From Arenibacter sp. F26102 (lineage in GTDB: Bacteria; Bacteroidota; Bacteroidia; Flavobacteriales; Flavobacteriaceae), in assembly GCF_023015865.1 (NCBI RefSeq), contig NZ_JALKBC010000002.1:1-64000 (forward strand): DNA of 64,000 nucleotides, in the 5' to 3' direction. Below, piece by piece: positions 26,322 through 34,645 of the stretch. Position 1 is the stretch's first letter, and every line of letters begins with the position of its first letter. The notes under the pieces were generated by a model. It had not been told where the DNA came from. It made no database searches and worked only from the letters and a program-made list of their open reading frames with translations. The position numbers were made by a program, and so were the translations under genes.

Positions 26322-28265
26322 GTGAAACTAAAAACATTTTTAACATTTTTAATTTTAACAGCAACAGGTTGCGCTACAGCTCAAACTGCTGAAAATTCAA
26401 ATGCTTTAAACAGTTCTCGACCAGCAATGAAGGAACTACCAATGCCAACGAAATCAGGAAAGGTGTTTGCACCTGTTGTTGATATCATGCCGCACCTAAG
26501 AGGATTTCATGATTATAAAAAGGTACGTGAAGAAATGGTCTTTTTAAAAGAGTTAGGTTTTAAAAGAGTTTATTTTGTACTGGGTCAACCTGGTTATTCA
26601 TCTTTCTCTGACCCAACTATATCGGTTATGTCACCTGATAAGGGTACGGGAAATCATATGCTAGAATCTATTTTAGCGCTTGGGGATCCGAACTTTGCAT
26701 ATTTATATGAAGCCCAAAGATTAGGTATGGAGGCTTGGGCAATCATAAAACCATATGAATCAGGAACAGGGTTTACAATTCCGCATGACGCCAATGCACC
26801 ACTTAGCAGAAAGCAGATAGAAACTATTGGCGGGCAGCATATCAATTTTGATAATTTAATAGCGGATAATCCAGAGTTAAGAGTAAAAAGAAAACCCGAA
26901 CAAGATGCTATTCTAAATAGGCTAAATGAGCCTATAAAAACATTGGAAGTTGCTTTTAGTTTGGATTCTTTCAGACAAAAGGCTTCTTCTAATACATATT
27001 TTGAATTTAAGGGATTGAAAGATTCGGAAATTCAAATCCCAGAAATTACGCTTTGGCATAGTCAAGATAATGGTAAATATGTAAAATATGAAGGCGATAT
27101 TGAAGTAGAATCAAAATTTGAACATCGTCAAGTAGAAGATGCGAATGGTTTTTTAGTATCGGAAAAGCCAAAGCGTTTACTGGTATTAACGGTTAAAAAT
27201 TTTAGTTTACCTGAAAAACATCCGTATTTGGCAATAACCTTTGATCAGCATAAAGGTTTATATACAATTCCCTATTCTATGATAAAAGCATTTACTCGTT
27301 CAGGGGAGATACCACTTACCACAGGTTTACATGTTAGAAGCCCCTTAAGTGAAGCGGAAGGTGCGACATCTCCGAAAAAAAGAGAATGGGGCTTGGAAAA
27401 TCACACTGCTAAAGGTGAAAAAGCGGCCAAGTTGTTCAAGGATTGGGGCTTTGAATTTGAATTTCAAGGTGCCGGATTTTGGGGTGATGGTTGGGTTAAT
27501 AGCCCTGTTTATGGAATTGCAAAAGGGAAACGAAAATATATGGGTGGAACCCCATGCGAAGCTTACCCTGAGGTACAAAAATATTGGATAGACCAGGTTG
27601 AGCGTGTTGTGAAAATGGGTTTTGATGGTATTGATTTTAGACTCCAAAACCATTCGGGAATGGTCTCCGATTACGTAAACTATGGATACAATGAGCCGAT
27701 TATAAAACGTTATAAGGAAAAATATGGAGTTGATATTCTAAAGGCAGAAGCAGAGCCATTGAAAATTATGGAAATAAGAGGTGAATATTTCTTGTCGTTT
27801 CTTGAAAAGGCAGCAGATGTTCTGCATTCATCGGGTAAAAAAATGCAAGTAAGTTTGCGCCATGCACATGAGGCACCTTTATTGTCCGATGACTTTAATG
27901 AATTAGGCTTCTGGGCTATGCCCAAGATATTACTTGATTGGAAAAAGGCCATTGATTTGGCTGATGAGGTAACTATTAAACATTATTATCATGGTGATTA
28001 CCGACCTTGGATGAGTGATAAAATTAAAACATATGCAAGTCATCAGGGAAAGCATGTATGGGTACATAATTACTTTACCCAAGGGGATGGGGTTAATTAT
28101 GATTTTTTAAATACTATAGAAGAAGATGAAAGAATAAGTGGCGTCTTATTGTATGAAGTGAATAGAGGACTTTTATATACTGGTTTCCCTGAACAAAAGT
28201 GGGGACAAAATGTAGAGAATATTAATAAATTACATAATGTTTTACATAAATTAAACAAGAACTAG
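26322..28265 (+). CDS. Putative glycoside hydrolase-like lipoprotein of unknown family
   Basis: A 647-residue lipoprotein starting at GTG; this start is chosen because it gives a complete signal peptide with lipobox TATGC (Cys17) and no ATG serves. The N-terminal part (PVVDIMPHLRGF, VREEMVFLKELGFKRVYFV) and the C-terminal part (GFDGIDFRLQNHSGM, KKMQVSLRHAHEAP, DLADEVTIKHYYHGDYRPW, GVLLYEVNRG) look like the strands of a TIM-barrel glycosidase. A beta-rich segment of about 150 residues (about 205-310) is inserted between them. Acidic residues in DGIDFR and LLYEVNRG are candidate catalytic groups. I cannot place it in a numbered GH family. Site D upstream ties it to the rhamnose regulon. Confidence 0.6.
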   Translation: MKLKTFLTFLILTATGCATAQTAENSNALNSSRPAMKELPMPTKSGKVFAPVVDIMPHLRGFHDYKKVREEMVFLKELGFKRVYFVLGQPGYSSFSDPTISVMSPDKGTGNHMLESILALGDPNFAYLYEAQRLGMEAWAIIKPYESGTGFTIPHDANAPLSRKQIETIGGQHINFDNLIADNPELRVKRKPEQDAILNRLNEPIKTLEVAFSLDSFRQKASSNTYFEFKGLKDSEIQIPEITLWHSQDNGKYVKYEGDIEVESKFEHRQVEDANGFLVSEKPKRLLVLTVKNFSLPEKHPYLAITFDQHKGLYTIPYSMIKAFTRSGEIPLTTGLHVRSPLSEAEGATSPKKREWGLENHTAKGEKAAKLFKDWGFEFEFQGAGFWGDGWVNSPVYGIAKGKRKYMGGTPCEAYPEVQKYWIDQVERVVKMGFDGIDFRLQNHSGMVSDYVNYGYNEPIIKRYKEKYGVDILKAEAEPLKIMEIRGEYFLSFLEKAADVLHSSGKKMQVSLRHAHEAPLLSDDFNELGFWAMPKILLDWKKAIDLADEVTIKHYYHGDYRPWMSDKIKTYASHQGKHVWVHNYFTQGDGVNYDFLNTIEEDERISGVLLYEVNRGLLYTGFPEQKWGQNVENINKLHNVLHKLNKN

Positions 28266-28452
28266 GTTAGAAAACTAGGAGATTATTGAATTGTGTCATT
28301 GCTAATCCCAATGGAGTTTGATAGAACGAAAATAACTTCCTGTTCATGGAAATGATAAAGTATACATAAACCGACCGATAGTGATATTAACTATGGTAAC
28401 ATATTTTTAGGTGCATTGTAGAAATACACACTTGAACATTAATATATCAATT

Positions 28453-29637
28453 ATGAAAATATCAAAACTGATCATTAGTAATATAGTACTTTTAATCTAT
28501 TTTCTTTCAGGAGTAGTCTTGGCACAAAGCAACGATTCATTTCTACTACCCCCAGAGGTGATTATGTTACCTGAGAAAACCGGTATTCATTCACCGGCTA
28601 AAAGAAAATTCACGGGTATTCCCAGCGTGGCGATAAGCCCCGAAGGGCGTTTGTGGTCCACCTGGTATACCGGCCCTACTCCCCATGAGGATTTAAATAA
28701 TTATGTTGTACTATCTACCAGTGGTGATAATGGAAATACCTGGCAGGAGGTATTAGTGATAGACCCTGACGGCCCGGGAGAAGTCAGGGCATATGATCCT
28801 GAGATATGGATTGATCCCGATGGAAAACTTTGGGTATTTTGGGCACAGGCTGCTGCTCTTGGTAATGGAGCAACGGTTTTGATAGAAGAAGGGACGGCGG
28901 CCGGAGTATGGGCTATAAAAGCCGATAATCCAGAATTAGAGGACCCAAGTTGGGGTGCACCGGTCAGAATTACCGATGGTGTAATGATGTGCAAACCATT
29001 AAAGTTGTCGACAGGAGAATGGACATTGCCGGTTTCTATTTGGAAAAAGAAGCCAAATAATGCAAGAATGGTAGTCTCCACGGATAAAGGGGTTACCTGG
29101 AAGGTCTGGGGAGGTGCATCCGTACCCGATGATGTAAGGTCTTTTGATGAAAATATAATTATCGAAAGAAAGGACGGTTCGCTATGGATGCTTATACGTA
29201 CAAAATATGGAATTGGCGAGAGTATTTCAAAAGATCGTGGTACTTCATGGTCCCCAGTTGCCCCATCGGCAATATCCCATCCGTCAGCCAGATTTTTTTT
29301 AACCAGATTAAAATCAGGGAACCTATTGCTTGTTAAACATGGCCCAATTGATGTGAAAATTGCACGCTCTCATTTAATGGCATTCATTTCAAAGGATGAT
29401 GGAAAATCTTGGTCAAGCGGTTTGTTAATTGATCAGCGAAACGGTGTTTCCTATCCCGATGGACAGGAAACCGAAGATGGAAAAATATATATTGTTTACG
29501 ACTACAATAGGACAACAAACCAGAATATTTTTATCACAAGTTTTACTGAAAAAGATATACTATCAAATGATTATGACAAAAGCATAATAAAAATTTATAA
29601 CAATAGAAAGATAGTAAGTGAGGGTGGAAAAGATTAA
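28453..29637 (+). CDS. Secreted BNR/sialidase-fold glycosidase-like protein
   Basis: About 394 residues from the ATG at 28453, which gives a clean signal peptide (MKISKLIISNIVLLIYF...VLAQ). An upstream in-frame GTG at 28411 would put 14 hydrophilic residues before it and is less likely. Four Asp-box motifs mark a six-bladed sialidase-type propeller: STSGDNGNTWQE, STDKGVTWKVW, SKDRGTSWSP and SKDDGKSWSSG. SYPDGQETEDGKIYIVYDYNR near the end is usual for the family. No sialic acid catabolic gene is in the window, so a different exo-glycosidase or lyase activity, or a binding role, is more likely than true sialidase. Confidence 0.8.
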   Translation: MKISKLIISNIVLLIYFLSGVVLAQSNDSFLLPPEVIMLPEKTGIHSPAKRKFTGIPSVAISPEGRLWSTWYTGPTPHEDLNNYVVLSTSGDNGNTWQEVLVIDPDGPGEVRAYDPEIWIDPDGKLWVFWAQAAALGNGATVLIEEGTAAGVWAIKADNPELEDPSWGAPVRITDGVMMCKPLKLSTGEWTLPVSIWKKKPNNARMVVSTDKGVTWKVWGGASVPDDVRSFDENIIIERKDGSLWMLIRTKYGIGESISKDRGTSWSPVAPSAISHPSARFFLTRLKSGNLLLVKHGPIDVKIARSHLMAFISKDDGKSWSSGLLIDQRNGVSYPDGQETEDGKIYIVYDYNRTTNQNIFITSFTEKDILSNDYDKSIIKIYNNRKIVSEGGKD

Positions 29638-29889
29638 TAACTGTTTATTTCAATACATACTTATATGGCCTTACTCATATTGGGCATTACCGAATTCAGT
29701 TTTATTTTGTTTTCAGGAGCATTTTAGGGGCTTATAGAAAATAATATTCTTCCTGTTTTAGACTCTCTCATATATTTACCTAACTACACATTATATTACA
29801 TATTTTTTGATTTATTCCAAACTGCAAAAACCGAGAAATTAGGTGTTAATTTTGTTATGTAAGCGCTATGGATGTAAGTCATGAAGATT

Positions 29890-30930
29890 TTAAATTGAAT
29901 TTCTATCTATAAAATTAAATGGGTTTTTGATTTTCCCTTTTTCCTTGTTCAGAATCATGCGGGAAGCAGTTTCACCCATAACCTTAAAGTCTGTAGAAAT
30001 AACGGTAATGCCCAATAATTCCTTTAATGGGGTGTCGTTATAGGATATGACCCCTATCTCAACGCCTAAAATAAACTCCTTGTCCCGGATTTGGTTTACC
30101 AAGCTTACCAAGTCGTTTTCTTCAATGGTAATAAATAGATCACCCTTCTTAAGGATGATATCATCAAAAATTTCATCCAAAACCTCGAAATCTATTTTGT
30201 GTTCTACACAAAATTTGCGAAAGCCGTGCAAAATTCTTCTGGGATAAGGATATACGGCACTTTCGGGATAGACCAAAATCAGTTTTCCATATCGCGAAAT
30301 CTTTGCCAGTCCTTCCTTGAGGGCATTGTAGATATCATTCTCAAAATCCTGATAGATTTCAATGAAATCCCCTTCAATTTCAAGATTATTATTGTCCATC
30401 ATTACTAATTTATTCTTTGGGATCATATTGATGGCCTTAATGCCTTCATCGGTAGAACTAATGTGTTTAAGATCGCCCGTCTTAAAATGCGGCATGATGA
30501 CGTAATAATCATATACATTGATGTTCTTCTCTAGAATATTTAAAAAAAGTGAGTTGTCGCAATGATAAATATGCAGGTCTGTATGGGAATTACCTCCTAT
30601 GGTATTTATAAAGGAATTGTAAATGCGCATTTTATAGGCGCTCAACTTATTTATTAGGAATAGTATATTGACCTTGGATATAAGTTTTGTTCTGGTTATG
30701 TAATAACCTTTGCCCCTTATGGAGGTAATTATCTTACGTTCCTTTAATATCTGGTAAGCCTTTTCAACAGTATCCCTGGAAAGCAAAAATTCCTCGCTCA
30801 AGCTATTGATGGAAGGTATTTTGTCATCGATCTTTAAATTTCCATTGGAAATATTATTGATGACAGAATCTACTAGCTGCCTATATTTAGGGATCCTGGA
30901 ATTTTCATCTATTTTGAGGTATTTGAACAT
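29890..30930 (-). CDS. GntR-family regulator with sugar-binding-like C-terminal domain
   Basis: A 346-residue cytoplasmic regulator. Residues about 10-80 are a GntR winged helix (PKYRQLVDSVINNI, KIDDKIPSINSLSEEF, SRDTVEKAYQILKE, IRGKGYYI). Residues about 88-340 resemble a LacI/periplasmic-binding-protein sensor domain (VNILFLINKLSAYKMRIYNSF, FILGVEIGVISYNDTPLKELL, GETASRMILN). It is divergent from the rhamnose catabolic operon, with 231 bp between starts that contain site E, the usual position for a local regulator controlling both itself and the operon. The likely effector is rhamnose or a derived intermediate; this is inference. Confidence 0.9.
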   Translation of the reverse strand: MFKYLKIDENSRIPKYRQLVDSVINNISNGNLKIDDKIPSINSLSEEFLLSRDTVEKAYQILKERKIITSIRGKGYYITRTKLISKVNILFLINKLSAYKMRIYNSFINTIGGNSHTDLHIYHCDNSLFLNILEKNINVYDYYVIMPHFKTGDLKHISSTDEGIKAINMIPKNKLVMMDNNNLEIEGDFIEIYQDFENDIYNALKEGLAKISRYGKLILVYPESAVYPYPRRILHGFRKFCVEHKIDFEVLDEIFDDIILKKGDLFITIEENDLVSLVNQIRDKEFILGVEIGVISYNDTPLKELLGITVISTDFKVMGETASRMILNKEKGKIKNPFNFIDRNSI

Positions 30931-31084
30931 ATCTAAGCTAATCTATAATAATGGTAATTTAAAATAATAAGTCTGCCGCTATTGTTTATTCTTCAATAAT
31001 AAGCTATTTAATTTTAAATTTATTTATAAAATTAAGCACTTTTGGTTTCAGGAAGGTCGATAAAATTAAAAAAAAATCACTGCT

Positions 31085-31104
31085 TGCAGTACAGTACAGG
31101 ATGC
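31085..31104 (+). promoter_or_regulatory. Operator-like site E
   Basis: Plus strand reads TGCAGTACAGTACAGGATGC, matching the reverse complement of site B at 16 of 20 positions. It is 57 bp before the aldolase/dehydrogenase start and also within the divergent promoter region of the GntR gene, so autoregulation is possible. Confidence 0.6.
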
Positions 31105-31161
31105 ATACAGGAGAACTGTGCAATACTTTAGCAATCATAAAACTTTTGAAGCTATTAAATT

Positions 31162-33267
31162 ATGAATCATTCCGTTAAGAATTTTAAATACGTTAATTAT
31201 CTCTGGGAAGAGAGTAAGGCGGAGGCGCTGGGCGACGATCAGGTAGAACTGTTTCTTTATAGGTCCAATATTTTAGGGGCCGATCTTCGAATAACCAACT
31301 ATGGTGGGGGCAATACCAGTTGTAAGACCGTTGAAAAGGATCCTTTGACCAATGAAGAGGTAGAGGTAATGTGGATCAAGGGTTCCGGTGGGGATATAGG
31401 TACCTTGAACAAAGCAGGTATCGCCGGACTATATACCGAACGATTGAGAAATTTGAAAAACGTGTATGGAGGTCTTGCGGATGAGGATCGAATGGTAGGT
31501 CTTTTTGACCATTGTATCTACGATCTGGAAAGTAAGGCTCCGTCCATAGATACTCCCTTGCACGGCCTGCTCCCTTTTAAACATATAGACCATTTGCATC
31601 CAGATGCCTTGATAGCGGTAGCTGCAGCAAAGGATAGCGAAAAGGTGACCAAGGAAATTTGGGGAGATGCCATGGGCTGGGTACCTTGGCAAAGGCCGGG
31701 TTTTGATCTAGGCCTGCAATTGGAAAAATGTTTGAACGACAATCCTGGTATAAGGGGGATCGTTTTGGGGAGCCACGGACTTTTCACCTGGGGGGATACC
31801 TCTTACGATTGTTATATGAACAGCCTGGAGGTTATAGAAATGGCTTCAGAGTATATAGCCAAAAAGATTAAGGAAAAAGGCAGCATTTTTGGAGGACAAA
31901 AAGTTAAAAGCCTGCCCCAAAAGGAACGCGCTGAAAAAGCCTCACTAATAATGCCATTGCTTAGGGGACTTTGTTCTTCGGAAAATAGGATGATTGGGCA
32001 TTTCACGGACAGTGATGTGGTAATGGAATTTATAAATAGTAACGACCTTTCACGTCTTGCTCTTATGGGTACTTCCTGTCCAGATCATTTTCTTAGGACC
32101 AAAATACAGCCCTTGGTACTGGATCTTAGTGCCAATGAGGATCTTAGCGATTCGAAAGCCGTACTGAAAAAACTGGAACCGGCCTTTGAAGCTTATAGAC
32201 AAGGGTACAAAGACTACTACGAGACTTGTAAAAAGGACAATAGCCCGGCCATGCGCGACCCTAATCCAGTGATTATAATATATCCAGGTATTGGGATGTT
32301 CAGTTTTGCAAAGAACAAGCAGACCACCAGGGTGGCAAGTGAGTTTTACATCAATGCCATCAATGTAATGAGGGGCGCCGAAGCTATTACCGAGTATACC
32401 TCTTTGCCGAGGCAGGAAGCTTTTGATATTGAATACTGGTTGTTGGAAGAGGCTAAATTGCAGCGTATGCCCAAAGAACAGCCCTTATCCAGAAAAGTAG
32501 CATTTGTTACCGGAGCAGGTGGCGGTATAGGCAAGGCCATTGCAGATAAATTGGCAAAGGAAGGAGCCAATGTGGTATTGACCGATATTGCTGAAGACCG
32601 ACTAATAGAGGCTGTAGGAACCTATAAGCCAGATACAGCAAGTTATGCAGTTTGCGATGTCACCAAAAGTGAATCTGTTGCCGAGGCCTATAAAAAAGCA
32701 TGTTTGGAGTTTGGTGGTGTAGATATGGTAGTGCATAGCGCAGGACTCGCAATTTCCAAGCCCTTGGAAGAGACCACCGAAAAGGATTGGGACATTTTAC
32801 AGAATGTTCTGGTGAAAGGACAGTTTGAACTAGCCAAACAGGCAGTTGCCATATTGCGCAAGCAAGCTTTGGGTGGCGATTTCATAAGTATAGCCAGTAA
32901 GAACGGTCTTGTTTCCGGTCCAAACAATGTGGGCTACGGGACGGCCAAGGCAGCACAACAACACATGGCCCGCTTATTGGCCGCGGAATTGGGTGGAGAT
33001 AAGATCCGTGTCAACACGGTGAATCCAGATGGGGTCATCGTGGGCAGTAAGATTTGGGAAGGCGATTGGGCCGAAGGTAGGGCCAAGGCCTACGGAATTA
33101 CCGTGGACGAATTACCGGCACATTACGCAAAAAGAAATTTATTGAACGAGATTATTTATCCAGAGGATATTGCCAATGGTGTTTTTGCCTGTGTTGCGAT
33201 CTTGGATAAGACTACGGGGAATATTATAAATGTGGATGGCGGTATGGCCAATGCATTTGTAAGATAG
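31162..33267 (+). CDS. rhaEW: Bifunctional rhamnulose-1-phosphate aldolase / L-lactaldehyde dehydrogenase
   Basis: A 701-residue cytoplasmic fusion. Residues about 20-430 are a class II aldolase domain of the AraD/FucA type, with HIDHLHPDA and GSHGLFTWG providing the expected zinc His residues. Residues about 440-701 are a short-chain dehydrogenase with the cofactor motif T450-G-A-G-G-G-I-G457 and catalytic Tyr592/Lys596 (YGTAK). The aldolase splits L-rhamnulose-1-phosphate to DHAP and L-lactaldehyde, and the second domain oxidises lactaldehyde to lactate. Length and order match the known bifunctional family. It is first in the rhamnose operon, under site E. An 88-bp gap with an inverted repeat follows. 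Confidence 0.93.
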   Translation: MNHSVKNFKYVNYLWEESKAEALGDDQVELFLYRSNILGADLRITNYGGGNTSCKTVEKDPLTNEEVEVMWIKGSGGDIGTLNKAGIAGLYTERLRNLKNVYGGLADEDRMVGLFDHCIYDLESKAPSIDTPLHGLLPFKHIDHLHPDALIAVAAAKDSEKVTKEIWGDAMGWVPWQRPGFDLGLQLEKCLNDNPGIRGIVLGSHGLFTWGDTSYDCYMNSLEVIEMASEYIAKKIKEKGSIFGGQKVKSLPQKERAEKASLIMPLLRGLCSSENRMIGHFTDSDVVMEFINSNDLSRLALMGTSCPDHFLRTKIQPLVLDLSANEDLSDSKAVLKKLEPAFEAYRQGYKDYYETCKKDNSPAMRDPNPVIIIYPGIGMFSFAKNKQTTRVASEFYINAINVMRGAEAITEYTSLPRQEAFDIEYWLLEEAKLQRMPKEQPLSRKVAFVTGAGGGIGKAIADKLAKEGANVVLTDIAEDRLIEAVGTYKPDTASYAVCDVTKSESVAEAYKKACLEFGGVDMVVHSAGLAISKPLEETTEKDWDILQNVLVKGQFELAKQAVAILRKQALGGDFISIASKNGLVSGPNNVGYGTAKAAQQHMARLLAAELGGDKIRVNTVNPDGVIVGSKIWEGDWAEGRAKAYGITVDELPAHYAKRNLLNEIIYPEDIANGVFACVAILDKTTGNIINVDGGMANAFVR

Positions 33268-33299
33268 TTAGTGAGTGAGTTTGAGTTAGTTTTTTTTAG

Positions 33300-33335
33300 G
33301 ACCTGTCAGGGTAGAGTACCAATTCCTGACAGGTC
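33300..33335. repeat. Inverted repeat between rhaEW and rhaI
   Basis: Arms of 11 bp (33300-33310, GACCTGTCAGG, and 33325-33335) separated by 14 bases. There is no T run after it on the plus strand, so it is not a standard terminator; it may be an RNA-processing or attenuation hairpin. The CCTGTC core recalls the operator motif but the spacing differs. Confidence 0.6.
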
Positions 33336-33355
33336 TAATTCTAATCGGGAATATA

Positions 33356-34636
33356 ATGAGAATAGATAAAGAGAAAATACAGGAAAAGAACCAGAAGGAT
33401 TTAAAATCGCACCAGGAAAAATTCGATTTCTTGTCGAATGTCCTGGTAAAGGATGGTTGTAATGTCCATGAAATTATTAATAAAATAGCGGAATTTCAAG
33501 TAGCAATTCCAAGTTGGGCCCTGGGCGCAGGTGGAACCAGATTTGGTAGGTTTTCTTTTCAGGGAGAGCCGTCCAGTTTGGAGCAAAAAATAGATGACGT
33601 GGGTATTTTACATGCCCTCACCCAAACAGCCGGTGCCATTTCCCTGCACATTCCCTGGGATATACCACAAGATTATGAAGCCATAAAACAGTTGGCGGCT
33701 TCCCACAATATCGCTTTTGATGCTGTAAACTCCAATACCTTTCAAGATCAAAAAAACGCAAAGGAAAGCTATAAGTTCGGCTCATTGAGCAATAGGGAAA
33801 AGGTGATAAGGGGTCAGGCGGTTCAGCACAATTTGGATGTTATTGATATTGGAAACAAATTGGGCTCCAAAAGTTTAACGGTCTGGTTGGCCGATGGGTC
33901 TAATTTTCCGGGACAGAACAATTTTCAAAACGCCTTGCAAAATACCCAGGACAGTCTTAAGGATATATATAGGGCATTACCGGAGGATTGGAAGTTGTTC
34001 ATTGAATACAAGCCCTATGAGCCAAATTTTTACAGTACCGTAATTCAGGATTGGGGAACTTCATTTATGTTAGCCAACGAATGCGGGGATAAGGCTTATA
34101 CCTTGGTTGATCTGGGCCATCATTTACCAAATACCAATATTGAGCAGATCGTTGCCACTTTGATGATGAAAGGCAAATTGGGCGGATTTCACTTTAATGA
34201 CAGTAAATACGGGGACGATGATATTACCGTAGGTAGTATTAAACCATATGCACTTTTTTTAATTTTTAATGAATTGGTCTACGGGATGAACAATAATCCC
34301 CAAAATCCATACCCTGCATGGATGATCGATGCCAGCCATAATATCAAAGACCCCTTGGAGGATTTGATCCAATCTTTGGAAGCTATTCAGGAGGCATATG
34401 CCAAGGCGCTTTTGATAGATCAAGAACAATTGAGAACGGCACAAATGGAAAACGATGTTGTTCGCTGTCAGGAGATACTTCAGAACGCCTATCGTACAGA
34501 TGTAAGACCTTTGTTGCAGGAAGCAAGACGTAGGAGCGGTGGGGCACTTTCTCCCATAAATGCCTATCGTTCACTTAAGGTGAGGGAAAATTTGATCAAC
34601 GTAAGAGGTAAAAACAGCATAGCTTCCGGATTATAA
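33356..34636 (+). CDS. rhaI: L-rhamnose isomerase (RhaI type)
   Basis: A 426-residue cytoplasmic TIM-barrel isomerase that converts L-rhamnose to L-rhamnulose. Recognisable segments are VAIPSWALGAGGTRFGRF, LHIPWDIPQDY, LTVWLADGSNFPGQ, FIEYKPYEP, LVDLGHHLPNTNIEQI and GGFHFNDSKYGDDD; these carry the metal-binding Glu, Asp and His residues expected of the RhaI/xylose-isomerase-like branch rather than the E. coli RhaA type. It lies between the aldolase fusion and the sugar kinase, ten bases before the latter, which fits the pathway order. Confidence 0.92.
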   Translation: MRIDKEKIQEKNQKDLKSHQEKFDFLSNVLVKDGCNVHEIINKIAEFQVAIPSWALGAGGTRFGRFSFQGEPSSLEQKIDDVGILHALTQTAGAISLHIPWDIPQDYEAIKQLAASHNIAFDAVNSNTFQDQKNAKESYKFGSLSNREKVIRGQAVQHNLDVIDIGNKLGSKSLTVWLADGSNFPGQNNFQNALQNTQDSLKDIYRALPEDWKLFIEYKPYEPNFYSTVIQDWGTSFMLANECGDKAYTLVDLGHHLPNTNIEQIVATLMMKGKLGGFHFNDSKYGDDDITVGSIKPYALFLIFNELVYGMNNNPQNPYPAWMIDASHNIKDPLEDLIQSLEAIQEAYAKALLIDQEQLRTAQMENDVVRCQEILQNAYRTDVRPLLQEARRRSGGALSPINAYRSLKVRENLINVRGKNSIASGL

Positions 34637-34645
34637 TACAATCAA

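Noticed and set aside
28411-28452. Upstream GTG start for the sialidase-fold protein
   Set aside because: It would add 14 polar residues before a complete signal peptide; the ATG at 28453 is the better start.
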